This document shows positions 18,184 through 27,035 of a DNA stretch of 64,000 nt, in pieces. This DNA comes from JALYOC01 sp036675345. GTDB taxonomy: Bacteria > Myxococcota > Myxococcia > Myxococcales > Myxococcaceae. The number at the start of each line of letters is the position of its first letter. The stretch's first letter is position 1. The translations under genes and the position numbers were made by a program. The stretch covers positions 1 to 64,000 of the forward strand of contig JAKFFE010000044.1 in the NCBI GenBank assembly GCA_036675345.1, written 5' to 3'. Under the pieces are notes generated by a model. It saw nothing but the letters and a program-made list of their open reading frames with translations, did not search any database and was not told where the DNA came from.

Positions 18184-19266
18184 CTACGGGACCAGCTGAC
18201 CGCCGTCGACGTCGTTGCAGTCGGTCGGCCAGATCACGTTGATCCGGTCGGAGAGGTAGCCGCCGTCCGCCTCGGGGATGAAGCCCGGCTGCACGCAGGT
18301 GTAGAACTGCGCGTTGCCCGGACAGGTGAAGAAGGGAACCATGGTGTAGCTGTCCCAGACGCCGCTGATGCCGTCGGGGAACACCACCTGGTTGGGCTCG
18401 CCGCCCGCGTCCACCGCCATCCGGCGGTAGTTGCAGGTGCTGCGGATGAAGGTGTCCGCCAGCACGATCCCGTCGGTGAGGATGTAGCCCTCGTAGTTGT
18501 CCCGCCCGTCCTGCAGGAACACCTGCGAACCGACCGGCTGGGTCAGGTCGTGGTTGTAGCGGAGCATGAACGAGGGCGCCTCGTCGGTGATGTACAGCGG
18601 GCCGGGGATGTGGACCCGGGCGCCACGCAGCTCGTCGTGGGGAGTCTTCTTGCCGTCATCGGCGGCGAACTCCGCCCGGTTGGTCAGCTCCAGCACGTGC
18701 ACCGGGACGCCCTCGGCCACGAAGCTCACCTGGAGCTTGCCGCTGCCGCCGTCGGCGTAGAACTGGCCACCGACCTCGTGGCGATAGCCGAAGCGGTGGG
18801 TGGTGTGCTGCAACCCCGGACCGTTGGTGACGTAGTTCTCGTAGCGGAACCCCTTGAGGTTCACCCGGTCCCCCACCAGCGGAGAGTAGTCGCGGGGATT
18901 GTCGTTGAAGAACTTGTGCACGAAGATCCCGACGCCCGCGTCGTCCGGCGCTCCGACGTAGAACTCGGCCTCCGAGGACCCGTTGCCCCCGTCGGTGATC
19001 CGGGTGATGGAGTGGACCACCACGTTGGGCACGGTGACGATCTGCCCGCAGGGCAGCATCTCCCGCAGCTGGTACAGGTTCACGGTGCCGCCGTCGTTGC
19101 TGACCCCGGCGCAGGGATTCGGACCGGCATCCTGGCCCCCGTCCGCGGTGCAAACGCCGATGCAGCCACCGTCGGTGCCCGCGTCCTCCGGGTCATCCCG
19201 CCCGGGACAGCCGGTGGTGAGCAGGGTCGCGCCCAGCGCGAGGAGGAGGGTTTTGCGAAGGTCCAT
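18184..19266 (-). CDS. Outer-surface lipoprotein of unknown function
   Basis: 360 residues. The signal peptide ends with lipobox LTTGC, Cys at about 19, followed by an Asp/Gly-rich tether with DAG and DGG repeats, typical of myxobacterial lipoproteins. The rest is beta-rich with several DGG/DAG turns and Cys pairs, without a recognised domain. GGAG lies 10 bases before the ATG at 19266. A good sigma-70-type promoter lies upstream and a terminator downstream, so it is a single-gene unit. Likely displayed in the outer membrane. Confidence 0.82.
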   Translation of the reverse strand: MDLRKTLLLALGATLLTTGCPGRDDPEDAGTDGGCIGVCTADGGQDAGPNPCAGVSNDGGTVNLYQLREMLPCGQIVTVPNVVVHSITRITDGGNGSSEAEFYVGAPDDAGVGIFVHKFFNDNPRDYSPLVGDRVNLKGFRYENYVTNGPGLQHTTHRFGYRHEVGGQFYADGGSGKLQVSFVAEGVPVHVLELTNRAEFAADDGKKTPHDELRGARVHIPGPLYITDEAPSFMLRYNHDLTQPVGSQVFLQDGRDNYEGYILTDGIVLADTFIRSTCNYRRMAVDAGGEPNQVVFPDGISGVWDSYTMVPFFTCPGNAQFYTCVQPGFIPEADGGYLSDRINVIWPTDCNDVDGGQLVP

Positions 19267-19311
19267 CGGTGACTCCAATAGGGGAAAATCCGGCCTGGCG
19301 AGACGCGGCGG

Positions 19312-19340
19312 CTTATACAGAGGGCCGCCAGGGGGGGCAA
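19312..19340 (-). promoter_or_regulatory. Sigma-70-type promoter of lipoprotein gene
   Basis: Reading leftward, TTGCCC (19335-19340), exactly 17 bases, then TATAAG (19312-19317). The leader would be about 40 bases before the ATG at 19266. AT-rich sequence is rare in this genome, which makes the -10 stand out. Confidence 0.5.
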
Positions 19341-19418
19341 GGGACCGGGGGTCACCGGGCCAGGCGGGGGATGACGTCCATCAAGGATGCTCCCGCCGCC
19401 CTCGAGGGGAGAGAGTCG

Positions 19419-20447
19419 ATGAAAGCGGTGGGATTCCGGAAGCATGGAGAGACCGAGGTCCTGGAGTTGATGGACCTCCCGGTGCCGGAGATCGGCGCGC
19501 GGGACGTGCTGGTGCGGGTCAAGGCGGTGGCGCTGAACCACCTGGATCTGTTCGTGCGCAAGGGCTGGCCGGGGCTGAAGCTGGCCTTCCCCCATGTGCT
19601 GGGCAGCGACATCTCCGGGGTGATCGAGAAGGTGGGCGCGGAGATCACCGACCTGGCGCCGGGCGCGGAGGTGGTGGTCAACCCGGGCCTCTCCTGCGGC
19701 CACTGCGAGAGGTGCCTGCTGGGCGAGGACAACCTCTGCCGCAGCTACGCGATCGTGGGGGAGCACCGCGCCGGCGGCTACGCGGAGTTCGTCTCCGTCC
19801 CCCGCCAGAACGTGCTCCCCAAGCCCCGCTCGCTTTCCTTCGAGGAGGCGGCCTGCCTGCCGCTGACCTTCCTCACCGCCTGGACGATGCTGGTCCGGCG
19901 CGCGCAGCTGCGGCCGGGGGAGACGATCCTGATCCAGGCCGCCGGTTCGGGGGTGGGCAGCGCGGCGGTGCAGATCGCCAAGCTGCTGGGGGCCACGGTG
20001 ATCGCCACCGCCTCCAGCCAGGCCAAGCTGGACAAGGCCCGGGCCCTGGGCGCGGACCACCTGATCAACTACACGCAGACCGACTTTTTGGCGGAGGTGA
20101 AGCGGATCACCCAGCGCAAGCTGGTGGAGGTGGTGTTCGAGCACGTGGGCGGAGACACCTTCGAGAAGAGCGTGGCCTGCCTTCCCTATGGCGGCCGGCT
20201 GGTGACCTGCGGGGCCACCACCGGGTCGGAGGTGAAGCTGGATCTCAAGGTCCTGTTCTACAAACGGATCTCACTGCTGGGCTCCACCATGGGCACCAAG
20301 GGAGACCTGTTCCGGATCCTGCAGCTGGTGGAGGAGGGCCGGCTGCGGCCGGTGCTGGACCGCACCCTGCCGCTGGAACAGGCCGCCCAGGCACACCAGC
20401 TGCTCTCCGACCGGGCCCAGTTCGGCAACGTGGTGCTGGTGCCATGA
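19419..20447 (+). CDS. Zinc-type medium-chain dehydrogenase/quinone oxidoreductase
   Basis: 342 residues, MDR superfamily. The structural-zinc Cys set CGHCERCLLGEDNLC is present near residues 92-106, and the NAD(P) Rossmann motif is AGSGVGSAAVQ. The catalytic-zinc Cys position is not Cys, as in many quinone-oxidoreductase-like members, so the reaction may be alkene or quinone reduction rather than alcohol oxidation. Start ATG at 19419 matches the family start MKAV; an in-frame ATG at 19371 is possible. Its stop overlaps the next gene (ATGA). Confidence 0.85.
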   Translation: MKAVGFRKHGETEVLELMDLPVPEIGARDVLVRVKAVALNHLDLFVRKGWPGLKLAFPHVLGSDISGVIEKVGAEITDLAPGAEVVVNPGLSCGHCERCLLGEDNLCRSYAIVGEHRAGGYAEFVSVPRQNVLPKPRSLSFEEAACLPLTFLTAWTMLVRRAQLRPGETILIQAAGSGVGSAAVQIAKLLGATVIATASSQAKLDKARALGADHLINYTQTDFLAEVKRITQRKLVEVVFEHVGGDTFEKSVACLPYGGRLVTCGATTGSEVKLDLKVLFYKRISLLGSTMGTKGDLFRILQLVEEGRLRPVLDRTLPLEQAAQAHQLLSDRAQFGNVVLVP

Positions 20448-21253
20448 AGCCCTTCCTCCAGGGACTGCGGCCGGTGCTGCACATCTCCCATCGGGGCGGG
20501 GCGGGGCTGGCGCCGGAGAACACCCTCCCCGCCTTTCGCCAGGCGGTGGAGACCTTCCGCACCGACCTGCTGGAGCTGGATGTCCACCTCACCCGGGAGG
20601 GCGAGGTGGTGGTGTTCCACGATCCCTCCGTGGAGCGGATCACCGAGGGCCAGGGCGCGATCGGGTCCTTGACCCTGGCCGAGGTGCAGGCGCTGGACGC
20701 GGCCTACCGCTTCACCCCCGCCGGAGGAGCCGGCACCCCGCTCCGCGGCCAGGGGATCCGGATCCCCACCTTGCGGGAGGTGTTGCGCGCCTTCCCCTCT
20801 GTGCGCCTGAACGTGGAGCTGAAGGATCCGCGCGCTGGCGGCGAGCAGGTGCTGGCCCAGTTGCTGAAGGCGGAGGGCGCGGTGGACCGGGTGTGCATCG
20901 GCTCGGAGCAGGACGAGATCGCGGACCGGCTGCACCGGGTGTTGCCCGAGGCCTGCCACTTCTACCCGCGGGAGGCCCTGGCCAACTTCGTGCTCACGGT
21001 GAAGAGCGGCGGTCCTCCTCCGGTGGACGACCGCTTCTCGCTGCTGGCGATGCCGGTCTACTTCCAGGGGATGCGACTGATCGACGTGGCCCTGTTGGGC
21101 GCGGTCCATCAGGCGGGTAAGTTCCTGGCGGTATGGACGGTGGACGATCCGGAGGAGATGCGCCGGCTGATCCTGGACGGGGTGGGAGGGATCATGACCG
21201 ACCGTCCGGATCTCCTGCGCGAGGCGATCAACCTCTACAGCCGGCCCCGGTGA
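20444..21253 (+). CDS. Glycerophosphodiester phosphodiesterase
   Basis: 269 residues, GDPD TIM barrel. Hydrolyses deacylated phospholipids to glycerol-3-phosphate and an alcohol. The motifs are clear: SHRGGAGLAPENTLPAF with the first catalytic His, ELDVHLTREGEVVVFHDP with the metal Glu-x-Asp and second His, and ELKDP. No signal peptide, so cytoplasmic. It starts inside the stop of the oxidoreductase gene and 7 bases ahead of the DUF2378 gene, so the three form one operon. Confidence 0.92.
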   Translation: MKPFLQGLRPVLHISHRGGAGLAPENTLPAFRQAVETFRTDLLELDVHLTREGEVVVFHDPSVERITEGQGAIGSLTLAEVQALDAAYRFTPAGGAGTPLRGQGIRIPTLREVLRAFPSVRLNVELKDPRAGGEQVLAQLLKAEGAVDRVCIGSEQDEIADRLHRVLPEACHFYPREALANFVLTVKSGGPPPVDDRFSLLAMPVYFQGMRLIDVALLGAVHQAGKFLAVWTVDDPEEMRRLILDGVGGIMTDRPDLLREAINLYSRPR

Positions 21254-21260
21254 CCCGCCG

Positions 21261-21821
21261 ATGAGAGCTCCCGCCGAGAAGGTGGTCTTCGATCACACCG
21301 TGGAGGGCCTGTTCTTCAAGGCCCTGGGCAACCGGCTCACGCCCCGGATCAAGGAGCGGCTGCGCGAGGTGGGGATCGATCTGGACGCCAAGCGGCTGCA
21401 GGCCGCCTACCCGTTCGAGAGCTGGATGGCGGCGCTGAAGATCGCCACCGACGAGGTCTACCCGGGGATGGAGCACGGGGAGGCGATGTTCAAGATCGGC
21501 GAGCTGATGATCGCCGGCTACCAGCAGACGGTGATGGGCAAGGCGCTGCTGGGGATGATGCGGGTGCTGGGGCCGAAGCGGATTCTGCAGCGGGCCCAGC
21601 AGAGCTTCCGCTCCGCCAACAACTACACCGAGACCCGGCTGACCGAGGTGGACGAGACCACCATGGACGTGTGGGTCAACCACATCGGGACCTACCCCAC
21701 CTTCACCTCCGGGTTGCTCTACGCCGGGGTGTGCGCGGCGGGCGCCAAGAACGCCGAGGTCCAGGTCCTGGAGTTCGACGGCAGCGAGGGCGCCACCTTC
21801 CGGGTCCGCTGGGAGCGGTAG
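21261..21821 (+). CDS. DUF2378 (TIGR02265) family protein
   Basis: 186 residues. Matches the myxobacterial paralogous family by its start (VVFDHTVEGLFFKALG), RLTPRIKERLREVGIDLD and the C-terminal YPTFTSGLLYAG. This family is known almost only from Myxococcales and has no established function; many copies occur per genome. Last gene of the oxidoreductase-GDPD-DUF2378 operon, 7 bases downstream of GDPD. Soluble, probably cytoplasmic. It is the best taxonomic marker in this window. Confidence 0.9.
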   Translation: MRAPAEKVVFDHTVEGLFFKALGNRLTPRIKERLREVGIDLDAKRLQAAYPFESWMAALKIATDEVYPGMEHGEAMFKIGELMIAGYQQTVMGKALLGMMRVLGPKRILQRAQQSFRSANNYTETRLTEVDETTMDVWVNHIGTYPTFTSGLLYAGVCAAGAKNAEVQVLEFDGSEGATFRVRWER

Positions 21822-21851
21822 AGAACCGCCCACCCCGGGCGTCGTGGCAGA

Positions 21852-21895
21852 GGAGTCGAGGGGACGCGAAGGTCCGAAGACCGCGTGACGACTCC
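21852..21895. terminator. Hairpin between convergent genes
   Basis: GGAGTCG/CGACTCC (7-base stem) encloses ACGCG/CGCGT. It lies 30 bases after the DUF2378 stop and 41 bases from the stop of the leftward membrane-protein gene, so it can serve both. No U-run. Confidence 0.45.
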
Positions 21896-21935
21896 AAAGA
21901 ACTGCCCGCTCACACCAGGGTGGACGGAATCAGGT

Positions 21936-22427
21936 TCACCGGGTGGGCCACCCCCGCCAGGTCTTGTTGGTGGCGGCCCGGTAGTCGGTGAACAGCGAGC
22001 CGATGATCCCGGTCAGCCCGGTGAAGATCTGGGTGGCGGCCGCGGCCGGATCCTTCTTCCAGTACCCCAGCACGAACGGCGCCAGGACCGCGGAGACGCC
22101 GTACAGGTAGTCCGCCGCCTCGTGGACCTCGATCGGGATCAGCTTGGCCAAGGAGAGGTCGTAGTCGGTGAGCAGCGAGACCCCGGCCACCGTCCCGGAG
22201 AGGGCCAGCCCCACCGCCTTGGCCTCCGGGGTGCTGGCCATGGCCGCCGAGGCAGCGAACGCGCCGGCGGCGCTGTAGTCCAGCATGGAGTGGACCTCCA
22301 TCGGGATGGTCCGGCGCAGCGGCAGCCCCAGTACCGGGCGGGACATCGGCTCCGACCGGGACCGGCCATGGAGGACGAAGTCCGGCAGAGTGAGCGGGGT
22401 TCCTCGCGAGACGTCGACCGTGGCCAT
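21936..22427 (-). CDS. Small membrane protein, SPW-repeat-like
   Basis: 163 residues. After about 45 soluble residues there are three to four hydrophobic segments. The order of segments (EVHSMLDYSAAGAFAAS, then EVHEAADYLYGVSAVLAPFVLGY) shows two similar halves, each starting with EVH and an acidic, aromatic helix, as in SPW-motif membrane proteins. No function is known for such proteins. ATG at 22427; AGGAGAG lies upstream. Divergent from the KASIII-like gene with 206 bases between. Confidence 0.72.
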   Translation of the reverse strand: MATVDVSRGTPLTLPDFVLHGRSRSEPMSRPVLGLPLRRTIPMEVHSMLDYSAAGAFAASAAMASTPEAKAVGLALSGTVAGVSLLTDYDLSLAKLIPIEVHEAADYLYGVSAVLAPFVLGYWKKDPAAAATQIFTGLTGIIGSLFTDYRAATNKTWRGWPTR

Positions 22428-22633
22428 GGGGTTTGCTCTCCTGGTGCGGGTGGAAGTTCGACTTTCGAAGAAAGGTGACCACGCCGGCACGCGCTGACGA
22501 GGGAGGGGGGCGGCCACCGCCTGGAGACCGTGTTGCCGGGCGTGAATTCGCCGGGGAATAGCGGACTGGGGGTGTCTGCTCGCCTGGTTGACTGAACCCA
22601 TCCGGCATCAATTGCCTTTGCGGTGGCATAGCC

Positions 22634-23656
22634 ATGACACGGTGTGCGTTTGTTGCTCCTGTGTTCCTCCACGCGCTTGGCCATTTCCATCCAGAGACAG
22701 TGATTTCCAACTCGTTCTTCCAGGAGCTGGGTCTGGAGACGAACGAAGACTGGATCCTGGATCGGATCGGCGTGCGCACCCGGCACACCGTCCTGCCGCT
22801 GGACTACATCCGTCAGACGAAGAACCGGGACGTGCGCGCGGCGCTGGAGGCGGCGACCTACAGCAACGCCCAGACCGGTCAGAAGGCGGCGGAGCTGGCG
22901 TTGAGCCGGGCGGGGCTCAAGCCCTCGGACATCGGGATGGTGATCGCGGGTGGCTGCTCGCCCGACGAGTGCATCCCGGCGGAGGCCTGCCGGATCGCCG
23001 AGCGGCTGGGCATCGATGCCCCGGCGATGGATCTCAACGCCGCCTGCTCCAGCTTCGGGGCGCAGCTGCACTGGCTGACCGGGATGCGCCCGGAGCGGCT
23101 GCCGGACTTCGTGCTGGTGGTGAACCCGGAGAACTCCACCCGGGTGGTGGACTACAGCGACCGCGCCTCCTGCGTGCTGTGGGGGGACGGCACCTCCGCG
23201 GCGATCGTCTCTCCCCGACACCCCGGCCCGTGGCGGATCACCGAGACCGTGCTGGGGGGAGATCCCTCCGGCGCGGACAAGGTCCGGGTCCCTCGCGCCG
23301 GGCACTTCACCCAGTCCGGCTCGGCGGTGCAGGCGTTTGCGATCAAGCGCGCCACCGAGGTCAGCATCGAGCTGCAGCGCCGCTACGTGGCCGCCGCCCC
23401 CAGCCGCACGCGCGCCGACCTGGCCTTCATCGGGCACCAGGCGAATCTGCGGATGCTGGAGTCGGTGGAGAAGCGCGCCGAGGTGGCCGCCGGCAAACAC
23501 CTGTACAACGTGGATCGCCGCGGCAACACCGGCGCCGCTGGCGCGCCCAGCGTGATGTCCGAGCTGTGGGGTGACCCCCGCCTGGGCGAGGCGGTGGCGA
23601 TGGCGGTGGTGGGCTCCGGCCTCACCTGGGCCGGAGCGCTGTTCGAGAAGGTCTAG
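22634..23656 (+). CDS. 3-oxoacyl-ACP synthase III-like (KASIII) thiolase-fold enzyme
   Basis: 340 residues. The catalytic triad of KASIII is complete: Cys in DLNAACSSF, His in FIGHQANLRM and Asn in RRGNTGAAG. It condenses an acyl-CoA with malonyl-ACP or another acyl thioester; relatives start fatty-acid synthesis or make hydrocarbons and secondary metabolites. GDPSGADKVRVPRAG is unusual for housekeeping FabH. No fab or polyketide genes are adjacent, so the product is open. The stop overlaps the stop of the convergent gene (CTAG). Confidence 0.88.
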   Translation: MTRCAFVAPVFLHALGHFHPETVISNSFFQELGLETNEDWILDRIGVRTRHTVLPLDYIRQTKNRDVRAALEAATYSNAQTGQKAAELALSRAGLKPSDIGMVIAGGCSPDECIPAEACRIAERLGIDAPAMDLNAACSSFGAQLHWLTGMRPERLPDFVLVVNPENSTRVVDYSDRASCVLWGDGTSAAIVSPRHPGPWRITETVLGGDPSGADKVRVPRAGHFTQSGSAVQAFAIKRATEVSIELQRRYVAAAPSRTRADLAFIGHQANLRMLESVEKRAEVAAGKHLYNVDRRGNTGAAGAPSVMSELWGDPRLGEAVAMAVVGSGLTWAGALFEKV

Positions 23657-24354
23657 TCCAGACCTTCGAGGTCGTACCGCAGGTTCACCGGCACTCCGGC
23701 GGGCGCGCTCTCTCCATTCGCCAGCTCCAGCTCTCGCGAGGAGATCACCCACATGTCCAGGTCCGGATCCTGATCCGCCTGGCCCACGCACATCGCCACG
23801 TAGCCACAGTCCGGGCACTCCCCGTGAACCCCGGGGGTGGCCAGCTCCAGATCCGGGGCGGTGGGCGACTCCTTCTGACCGATCACCCAGCCCTCCGGCT
23901 CCGCGGAGAGGAAGTAGCTGTAGCGGTGGGGGGTCTGCGGCGAGAACCCCAGCTCCTGGGGATCCTCGGAGTACCGCTCCTGTTCCGCGTAGAAGGCCTC
24001 CTGGGCCGCGTGCAGTGCCTGGAGGTTCGTCTTGCACTCCGCCTGCTTCGCGCGCGCCTGGAACTTGATGAAGTTCGGGATGGCGATCGCGGCGGTGATC
24101 CCCGCATTCATCACCGAGAACAAAACCGAGATCACGATCGCGGCGATGGCCAACCCCTGGCCCCCCTGCCCGGTGCCCTTGAGCTTGAACAGGGCGATCA
24201 CTCCCAGCACCAGCCCGGCGATCGGCCCCAGGCAGGGCACACAGACCCCGACAATGGCGGTGACCAGCGCGGCGATCGCCAGCGGGTGGGTGGGCGGCTT
24301 GGCGCCGGGGGAAGCGGGAGACGGCGGAGGGGGCGGCGGCGGAAGGGTGTCCAT
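23653..24354 (-). CDS. DUF4190-type membrane domain with pilin-like segment
   Basis: 233 residues. A Pro-rich start of about 22 residues is followed by two membrane helices of DUF4190 type (HPLAIAALVTAIVGV; GLVLGVIALFKLKGTG). Next comes a third hydrophobic helix leading into AIPNFIKFQARAKQAEC, the sequence style of the N-terminal helix of type IV pilin-like proteins, here internal. The C-terminal domain has Cys pairs (ECPDCG) and beta strands. Probably an inner-membrane protein exposing the C-terminal domain. The pilin similarity may be structural only, because no prepilin peptidase site at the N terminus is possible. Confidence 0.78.
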   Translation of the reverse strand: MDTLPPPPPPPSPASPGAKPPTHPLAIAALVTAIVGVCVPCLGPIAGLVLGVIALFKLKGTGQGGQGLAIAAIVISVLFSVMNAGITAAIAIPNFIKFQARAKQAECKTNLQALHAAQEAFYAEQERYSEDPQELGFSPQTPHRYSYFLSAEPEGWVIGQKESPTAPDLELATPGVHGECPDCGYVAMCVGQADQDPDLDMWVISSRELELANGESAPAGVPVNLRYDLEGLD

Positions 24355-24462
24355 GGGTGCGGCGGGACCTTAGCGAAGGCGGGCTATCCCGGTTGCACAG
24401 ATTGAAGGCGCGGGTCAGGGGCCTCGATCTCGGCGCGTGGCCGGGGTACGAATTGCGCGCCC

Positions 24463-25197
24463 ATGCGCCGCGCCCGCCCGACCCCTCCGAACCGCTCCGC
24501 CGTGGTCTCCCCCACCCCGCCGGTGGAAGACTTCGTCCCCGCCTCCACCGGGGTCCGCCCCAAGCTGTCGCGGAAGAAGCGCTTCGTGGCCCTGGCCGGG
24601 AACATCGGCGCCGGGAAGACCACCGCCGCCAAGATGCTCAGCCAGGCCTTCGGCTTCGAGCTGTTCGACGAGCCGGTGATCGATAACCGCTTCCTCAAGG
24701 ACTACTACGCGGACATGCGGCGGTGGTCGTTCACCCTGCAGCTGGAGTTCCTGCTCCGCCGGGTGGAACACCACGAGCTGATCGGCACGGTGAAGAAGAG
24801 CTGCGTGCAGGACCGGTCGCTGTACGAGGATCCGGAGATCTTCGCCAAGTACCTCCACGGGCTGGGCAACCTCTCCGACCAGGAGCTGGACCTGTACTAC
24901 GAGTACTTCCAGCGGCTCTCCAAGGGGATCGCCAAGCCGGACAAGGTGATCTGCTTCGATGTGCCCCACGTGGACGTGCTGCTGGAGCGGATCCGCACCC
25001 GGGGCCGGGAGGAGGAGAAGGGGATCCAGTCCAGCTTCCTCCGGGGGCTCAACGGCTACTACTCCAGCTTCCCGGACGTGCTGCAGGGCAAGTACGGGAT
25101 CGAGTGCCTGACCCTGGATGTGACCCGCATCGACATCCGCAGCGGCAAGGGCCGGGAAGAGTTCCTGGATACCGCCACCACCTTCCTGCAGTCGTAG
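24463..25197 (+). CDS. Deoxynucleoside kinase
   Basis: 244 residues, dNK/dGK-dCK family. P-loop GNIGAGKTT near residue 47, the DRS motif (QDRSLYEDPEIF) and the Arg-rich LID (RIRTRGREEEKG) are all present. Phosphorylates deoxynucleosides in the salvage pathway; the base preference cannot be read here. About 35 extra N-terminal residues (Pro/Arg-rich) precede the fold, so a later start is possible, but no better one is visible. Cytoplasmic. The thioesterase gene follows 35 bases later. Confidence 0.9.
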   Translation: MRRARPTPPNRSAVVSPTPPVEDFVPASTGVRPKLSRKKRFVALAGNIGAGKTTAAKMLSQAFGFELFDEPVIDNRFLKDYYADMRRWSFTLQLEFLLRRVEHHELIGTVKKSCVQDRSLYEDPEIFAKYLHGLGNLSDQELDLYYEYFQRLSKGIAKPDKVICFDVPHVDVLLERIRTRGREEEKGIQSSFLRGLNGYYSSFPDVLQGKYGIECLTLDVTRIDIRSGKGREEFLDTATTFLQS

Positions 25198-25232
25198 CCG
25201 GCCGGGGCGGCTTGGCGCTATGAGCCCAAGGG

Positions 25233-25757
25233 GTGAACGCCCAGGCCAAGCCGAACCCGCTGCCGCCCAAGTCCGCCTCCGACTCGGAGGTGATCCAGAC
25301 CCACCTGATCCTCCCTCCGGACGCCAACGCCCTGAACACCGCGTTCGGCGGCAAGGTGATGGAGTGGATCGACATCTGCGCTGGGATCAGCGCCCAGCGT
25401 CACTGCCGTCAGGTGGCGGTGACCGCCTCGATGGACGACCTGCACTTCCACGTCCCGATGCGGGTGGGAGACATCGTCATCCTGCGGGCGCGGGTGCTGG
25501 CCACCTTCCACACCTCGATGGAGGTGGGGGTGACCGCCACCCGCGAGAACCCGATGACCGGAGAGCGCACCCTGGCCACCTCGGCGCTGCTGACCTTCGT
25601 GGCCCTGGATGCGGAGGGGAAGAAGGCGGTGGTGCCGCCGCTGAAGGTGGAGAGCCCGATGGAGCAGGCGGCGATGACCGAGGCCACCCAGCGCCGGCAG
25701 TGGCGACTGGAGCGCAAGGGCAGCCACTCCAACTGGCTGCGACTGCTGGACGAATAG
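25233..25757 (+). CDS. Acyl-CoA thioesterase (hotdog fold, YciA-like)
   Basis: 174 residues. Typical hotdog sequence: TAFGGKVMEWIDICAGISAQRH with the catalytic Asp in MEWIDI, then DDLHFHVPMRVGDIV and the ENPMTGER turn. Hydrolyses acyl-CoA to acid and CoA; substrate length is unknown. GTG start at 25233; the upstream ATG at 25220 is out of frame. The C-terminal 40 residues form a helical extension seen in this family. Possibly cotranscribed with the deoxynucleoside kinase. Confidence 0.9.
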   Translation: MNAQAKPNPLPPKSASDSEVIQTHLILPPDANALNTAFGGKVMEWIDICAGISAQRHCRQVAVTASMDDLHFHVPMRVGDIVILRARVLATFHTSMEVGVTATRENPMTGERTLATSALLTFVALDAEGKKAVVPPLKVESPMEQAAMTEATQRRQWRLERKGSHSNWLRLLDE

Positions 25758-25761
25758 GAGG

Positions 25762-26460
25762 CTACTTCCGCAGCGTCACCGTGTGACCGTCCGCGCCCAG
25801 CTCCTGGGTGCTGGACACCACCACCGGGGTGAAACCCTCGGCCTCGATGGTGACCGGCTCCCCGGAGAACGGGGTCCGGGTGCCGAAGAACACGTTGGCC
25901 AGCTCGTTGGTCCGCAAGGAGCCGATCACCTCGTCGCCCTGACGGAAGGTGACCTGCACCCCGGAGAGGTAGTTGCCGTCGGGGTCCAGGAACTTGAGCA
26001 GAAAGCCGTTGGCCGGGCGCAGCTCCAGCTCCGCCAGCTGGCCGGCCGGGACCGGGGCCGGCTCGCGGTAGGAGACCGAGTAGCCCTCCGCCACCGCGGA
26101 GAGCCGAACCGCAGCCGGATCCACCGACACCCTCACCTGCCCCAGCGCGTTGGTGCTCCCGCGGCTGAGCACGATCGGCTCGCAAGTCTGATCCTCCCCG
26201 CACCCTTGCGGTTCGCGGGACAGGGTCACCAGCTCGCAGTTGAGCGGCGAGCCGGTCCGGGCGTCGAGCAGCACCAGGTTCCCCTGGGGCTCCCGGGTGC
26301 AGGTCGCCCCCGCATCGGGAACCGAGAGATCGCTGCGGGTGGGCTCATCGATCCGCTCATCGCCGGAGCCGAGGCCGTCGCGCTCGGCCTCGTTGCAGGT
26401 GGCGCCGGAGAGGAGGACTGCGAACACCGCCGCTGTGACTCGCCCTGCGGACCGCTTCAT
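25762..26460 (-). CDS. Lipoprotein with carboxypeptidase-regulatory-like folds
   Basis: 232 residues. Signal with lipobox SGATC at about residue 22, then an acidic tether. The rest is beta-rich with repeated patterns such as NALGQVRVSVDP, FLDPDGNYLSGVQVTF and SGEPVTIEAEGF, the style of Ig-like CarboxypepD_reg domains found on surface proteins. Four Cys in the middle may form disulfides. Outer-membrane anchored by inference. Its 3' end is 4 bases from the convergent thioesterase. Confidence 0.75.
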   Translation of the reverse strand: MKRSAGRVTAAVFAVLLSGATCNEAERDGLGSGDERIDEPTRSDLSVPDAGATCTREPQGNLVLLDARTGSPLNCELVTLSREPQGCGEDQTCEPIVLSRGSTNALGQVRVSVDPAAVRLSAVAEGYSVSYREPAPVPAGQLAELELRPANGFLLKFLDPDGNYLSGVQVTFRQGDEVIGSLRTNELANVFFGTRTPFSGEPVTIEAEGFTPVVVSSTQELGADGHTVTLRK

Positions 26461-26505
26461 GGAGGGAACGCTAGCGCAACTTCACCGCGTGCGACCCCAA
26501 ACGAA

Positions 26506-26533
26506 GAAGGCCCGCCCCGAAGAGCGAGCCTTC
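26506..26533 (-). terminator. Terminator after Fe-S carrier gene
   Basis: Read leftward, GAAGGC and GCCTTC form a stem around a GC-rich loop, followed by TTCGTTTGG. It lies 26 bases after the stop at 26559. Confidence 0.5.
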
Positions 26534-26558
26534 CCTCACTTCCCACCCTGGAACGAAC

Positions 26559-26942
26559 TCAGGTGGAGAAGGAGCTGCCGCAGCCGCAGGTCGACTTGGC
26601 CTGGGGGTTCTGGAACCTGAAGCCCTGGCCCTGCAGCCCGGTGACGAAGTCCACCTCGGTGCCGCCCAGGTACTTGGCGCTCATGGCGTCGGTGGCGATC
26701 TTGATCCCGTCCTGCTCCCAGATGACGTCTCCGGCCTTGGACTCCTGGACCAGGTTCAGGTCGTAACCAAAGCCGCTGCAGCCGGCGGGGACCACCCGGA
26801 CGGAGAAGAAGTAGCCCTCGAAGCTCTGGGACTTCATCACCTCGCGGACCTGGAGCACCGCGGCCTCGGTGAGGCGGAGGGGGAGCTCGGTGGGAGCGGG
26901 GGTGGCGTCGAGGGTCGGCTGGGTGCTGGTGGCGGTATCCAT
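26559..26942 (-). CDS. A-type iron-sulfur carrier (IscA/ErpA family)
   Basis: 127 residues. Three conserved ligand Cys: one in VPAGCSGFGY and two in the C-terminal CGCGSSF. It carries Fe-S clusters from the scaffold to target enzymes in the cytoplasm. An N-terminal extension of about 25 Thr/Pro-rich residues is not usual but occurs in relatives. AAGGAG lies upstream of the ATG at 26942. It is monocistronic here; no isc or suf genes flank it. NadA and other Fe-S enzymes in this window would be typical clients. Confidence 0.93.
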   Translation of the reverse strand: MDTATSTQPTLDATPAPTELPLRLTEAAVLQVREVMKSQSFEGYFFSVRVVPAGCSGFGYDLNLVQESKAGDVIWEQDGIKIATDAMSAKYLGGTEVDFVTGLQGQGFRFQNPQAKSTCGCGSSFST

Positions 26943-27035
26943 CTGGCTGGGAATCTCCTTGGCTAAGCGCGCCCTAACATAACGGGACGGCCGAAGAAAT
27001 CCATCCGTCCACCCCCGGGGGGCGGCCGGGCGGCC

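Noticed and set aside
21886..21896. Repeat of an 11-base word also found near 7720
   Set aside because: Hundreds of such 11-base matches are expected by chance in a window of this size.
22588..22616. TTGACT as a -35 element before the KASIII-like gene
   Set aside because: No acceptable -10 sequence at 16-18 bases spacing.
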